Assembly: GCF_024713975.1 (NCBI RefSeq)
Contig: NC_091094.1
Location: 13,563,001 to 13,627,000, forward strand
Direction of reading: 5' to 3'
Source: Paralichthys olivaceus
Lineage: Eukaryota > Chordata > Actinopteri > Pleuronectiformes > Paralichthyidae
Length of the DNA stretch: 64,000 nt
Within the stretch, counting starts at the first letter, position 1. Every line of letters starts with the position of its first letter. A program made the position numbers and the translations under genes. Shown here one piece after another: positions 61,415 through 64,000 of the stretch. Below the pieces are notes generated by a model. It searched no databases, was not told the origin of the DNA, and saw only the letters and a list, made by a program, of their open reading frames with translations.

Positions 61415-62371
61415 GTGAGAAGTGAACGTTTACACGGAGAGTGGACTTTCAGTCTGTTTTATTAGCAATATTATTGTCAAATATATTCGATAAACTTATA
61501 TTTTCTTCCGATATTGTGTCTACGTTCTTCAGCTAAGCTAACTAAGCGATACATTCGCCTTGACTTCCGTTATGCTAGCTAAGTCTAGCTAGCTAGCCGC
61601 ACCGGTTTGTGGGTGAAAGGAAAAAGCGAGGTATTTGCCGAGTGTTATCAAGCGAGCCACGAACACTGCCGTGGTATTATATTCATTGTATCGTGAGTGT
61701 CTTCTATCTATGACACCACTTTCAAAGAAATTCACAAAGATGTAAACTTAGCGCGGTAGCCGCGTTTCCAGCTAACGGTAGCTGGTAGCTGCACCAGCTA
61801 GCACCAAGTCTTTTGTAAACAGAGGATGTTCCTGCTCGTTTAAGTCTAGGTCCGCCGGCCCGGCAGCGATTCACAGCTGTGTGTCTGAACCAGCTCTCAG
61901 CGTGTTAACTCTCAGGTTAGTGGAGTTGGGAAATAATGGTGGTGAATGAGAAATGTTAGTCGAGCTTGATTCTGGGGTGGGTCAGTCACACTGGAGCGGA
62001 AATGTATCATCGTGGAAGAAGGTTCCTACTCCCACTTAACACTTCAAATCATCTGTATAGATGTGAGCTCTGGGCCTTCTGATGGCGTCCACGTGTCCCT
62101 CCCTGTATATAACACACTATACAGCTGACTGGTTGAGTGTAAACAGTCCTGGCGTTGAATGCTAAATAGTTAGCCTCGGGTGTTGGTTTCAGAGACTCTG
62201 GCGTTGTGTCAACACAGCTGAAGGTTACTGCTGCTCATCATTTCTCACCGGGCTGTGGTGGTGGTGGTGGTTGCATAATGTCTGAATGCAATAAAAATGA
62301 CCCTCCCTGTTGTTAAAGATAAAGTGTTCTCTCGTCTAACCCTTGTTTGTTTCTGTGTCTTGTCTGCAGCG

Positions 62372-63908
<1,537 letters not shown>

Positions 63909-64000
63909 TGATAACAATCTTCTTGTGAATTTAATCTAAATGCTGGTACGGCATTTGTAAAAACAAATACGGAAGCATAGCCACCCTAATAAAATTGATT

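Overview
This 64 kb window is nuclear DNA from a bony fish, most likely a teleost, and probably a percomorph (inference). The evidence is multi-exon genes with GT/AG introns, fish-type short interspersed repeats and microsatellites, an unnamed fish-type immunoglobulin receptor, and orthologues of a dozen vertebrate genes. No bacterial, phage, CRISPR or retroviral feature was seen.

Layout, left to right. (1) 3035-5989, minus: a 12-exon type I membrane immune receptor with one Ig domain, an array of short duplicated stalk exons and a tyrosine-containing tail. (2) 6778-8009, plus: the intron-containing oocyte-type linker histone h1m (H1-8/H1FOO class). (3) 8453-9904, minus: a truncated tandem copy of tmcc1. 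(4) 13064-17209, minus: full-length tmcc1, with possible upstream promoters near 21.8-22.2 kb and 23.6-24.1 kb. (5) 25309-28336, minus: a six-exon secreted protein with two ZP-N-like cysteine modules and a Pro/Gln/Tyr-rich tail, not identified by name. (6) 29793-31873, minus: prrt3-like multi-pass membrane protein. (7) 34.4-39.9 kb, plus: qrich1. (8) 41244-43516, minus: an RPUSD3/4-class pseudouridine-synthase-like gene without the catalytic HRLD motif. (9) 43952-46928, plus: wdr82-like, head to head with the previous gene. (10) 48795-52054, plus: twinfilin twf2 with two extra in-frame mini-exons. (11) 56322-57365, plus: cish, with paired STAT5-type sites upstream. (12) 61.3 kb to the end, plus: rhoa, cut by the window edge.

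The recalled human counterparts of almost all these genes lie on chromosome 3 (H1-8 and TMCC1 on 3q; PRRT3, RPUSD3, QRICH1, RHOA, WDR82, TWF2 and CISH on 3p), so the window looks like a conserved ancestral block. The genes do not form one pathway. Common themes are chromatin and transcription (h1m, wdr82, qrich1), actin and Rho signalling (twf2, rhoa), and immune or cytokine control (Ig receptor, cish).

The least described items are the ZP-N-like gene, the receptor stalk-exon array, the RPUSD protein that has lost its catalytic motif, and the extra twf2 cassette exons. Exon boundaries were set by hand from GT/AG sites and reading phase. All multi-exon models close in frame, but none is backed by transcript data.
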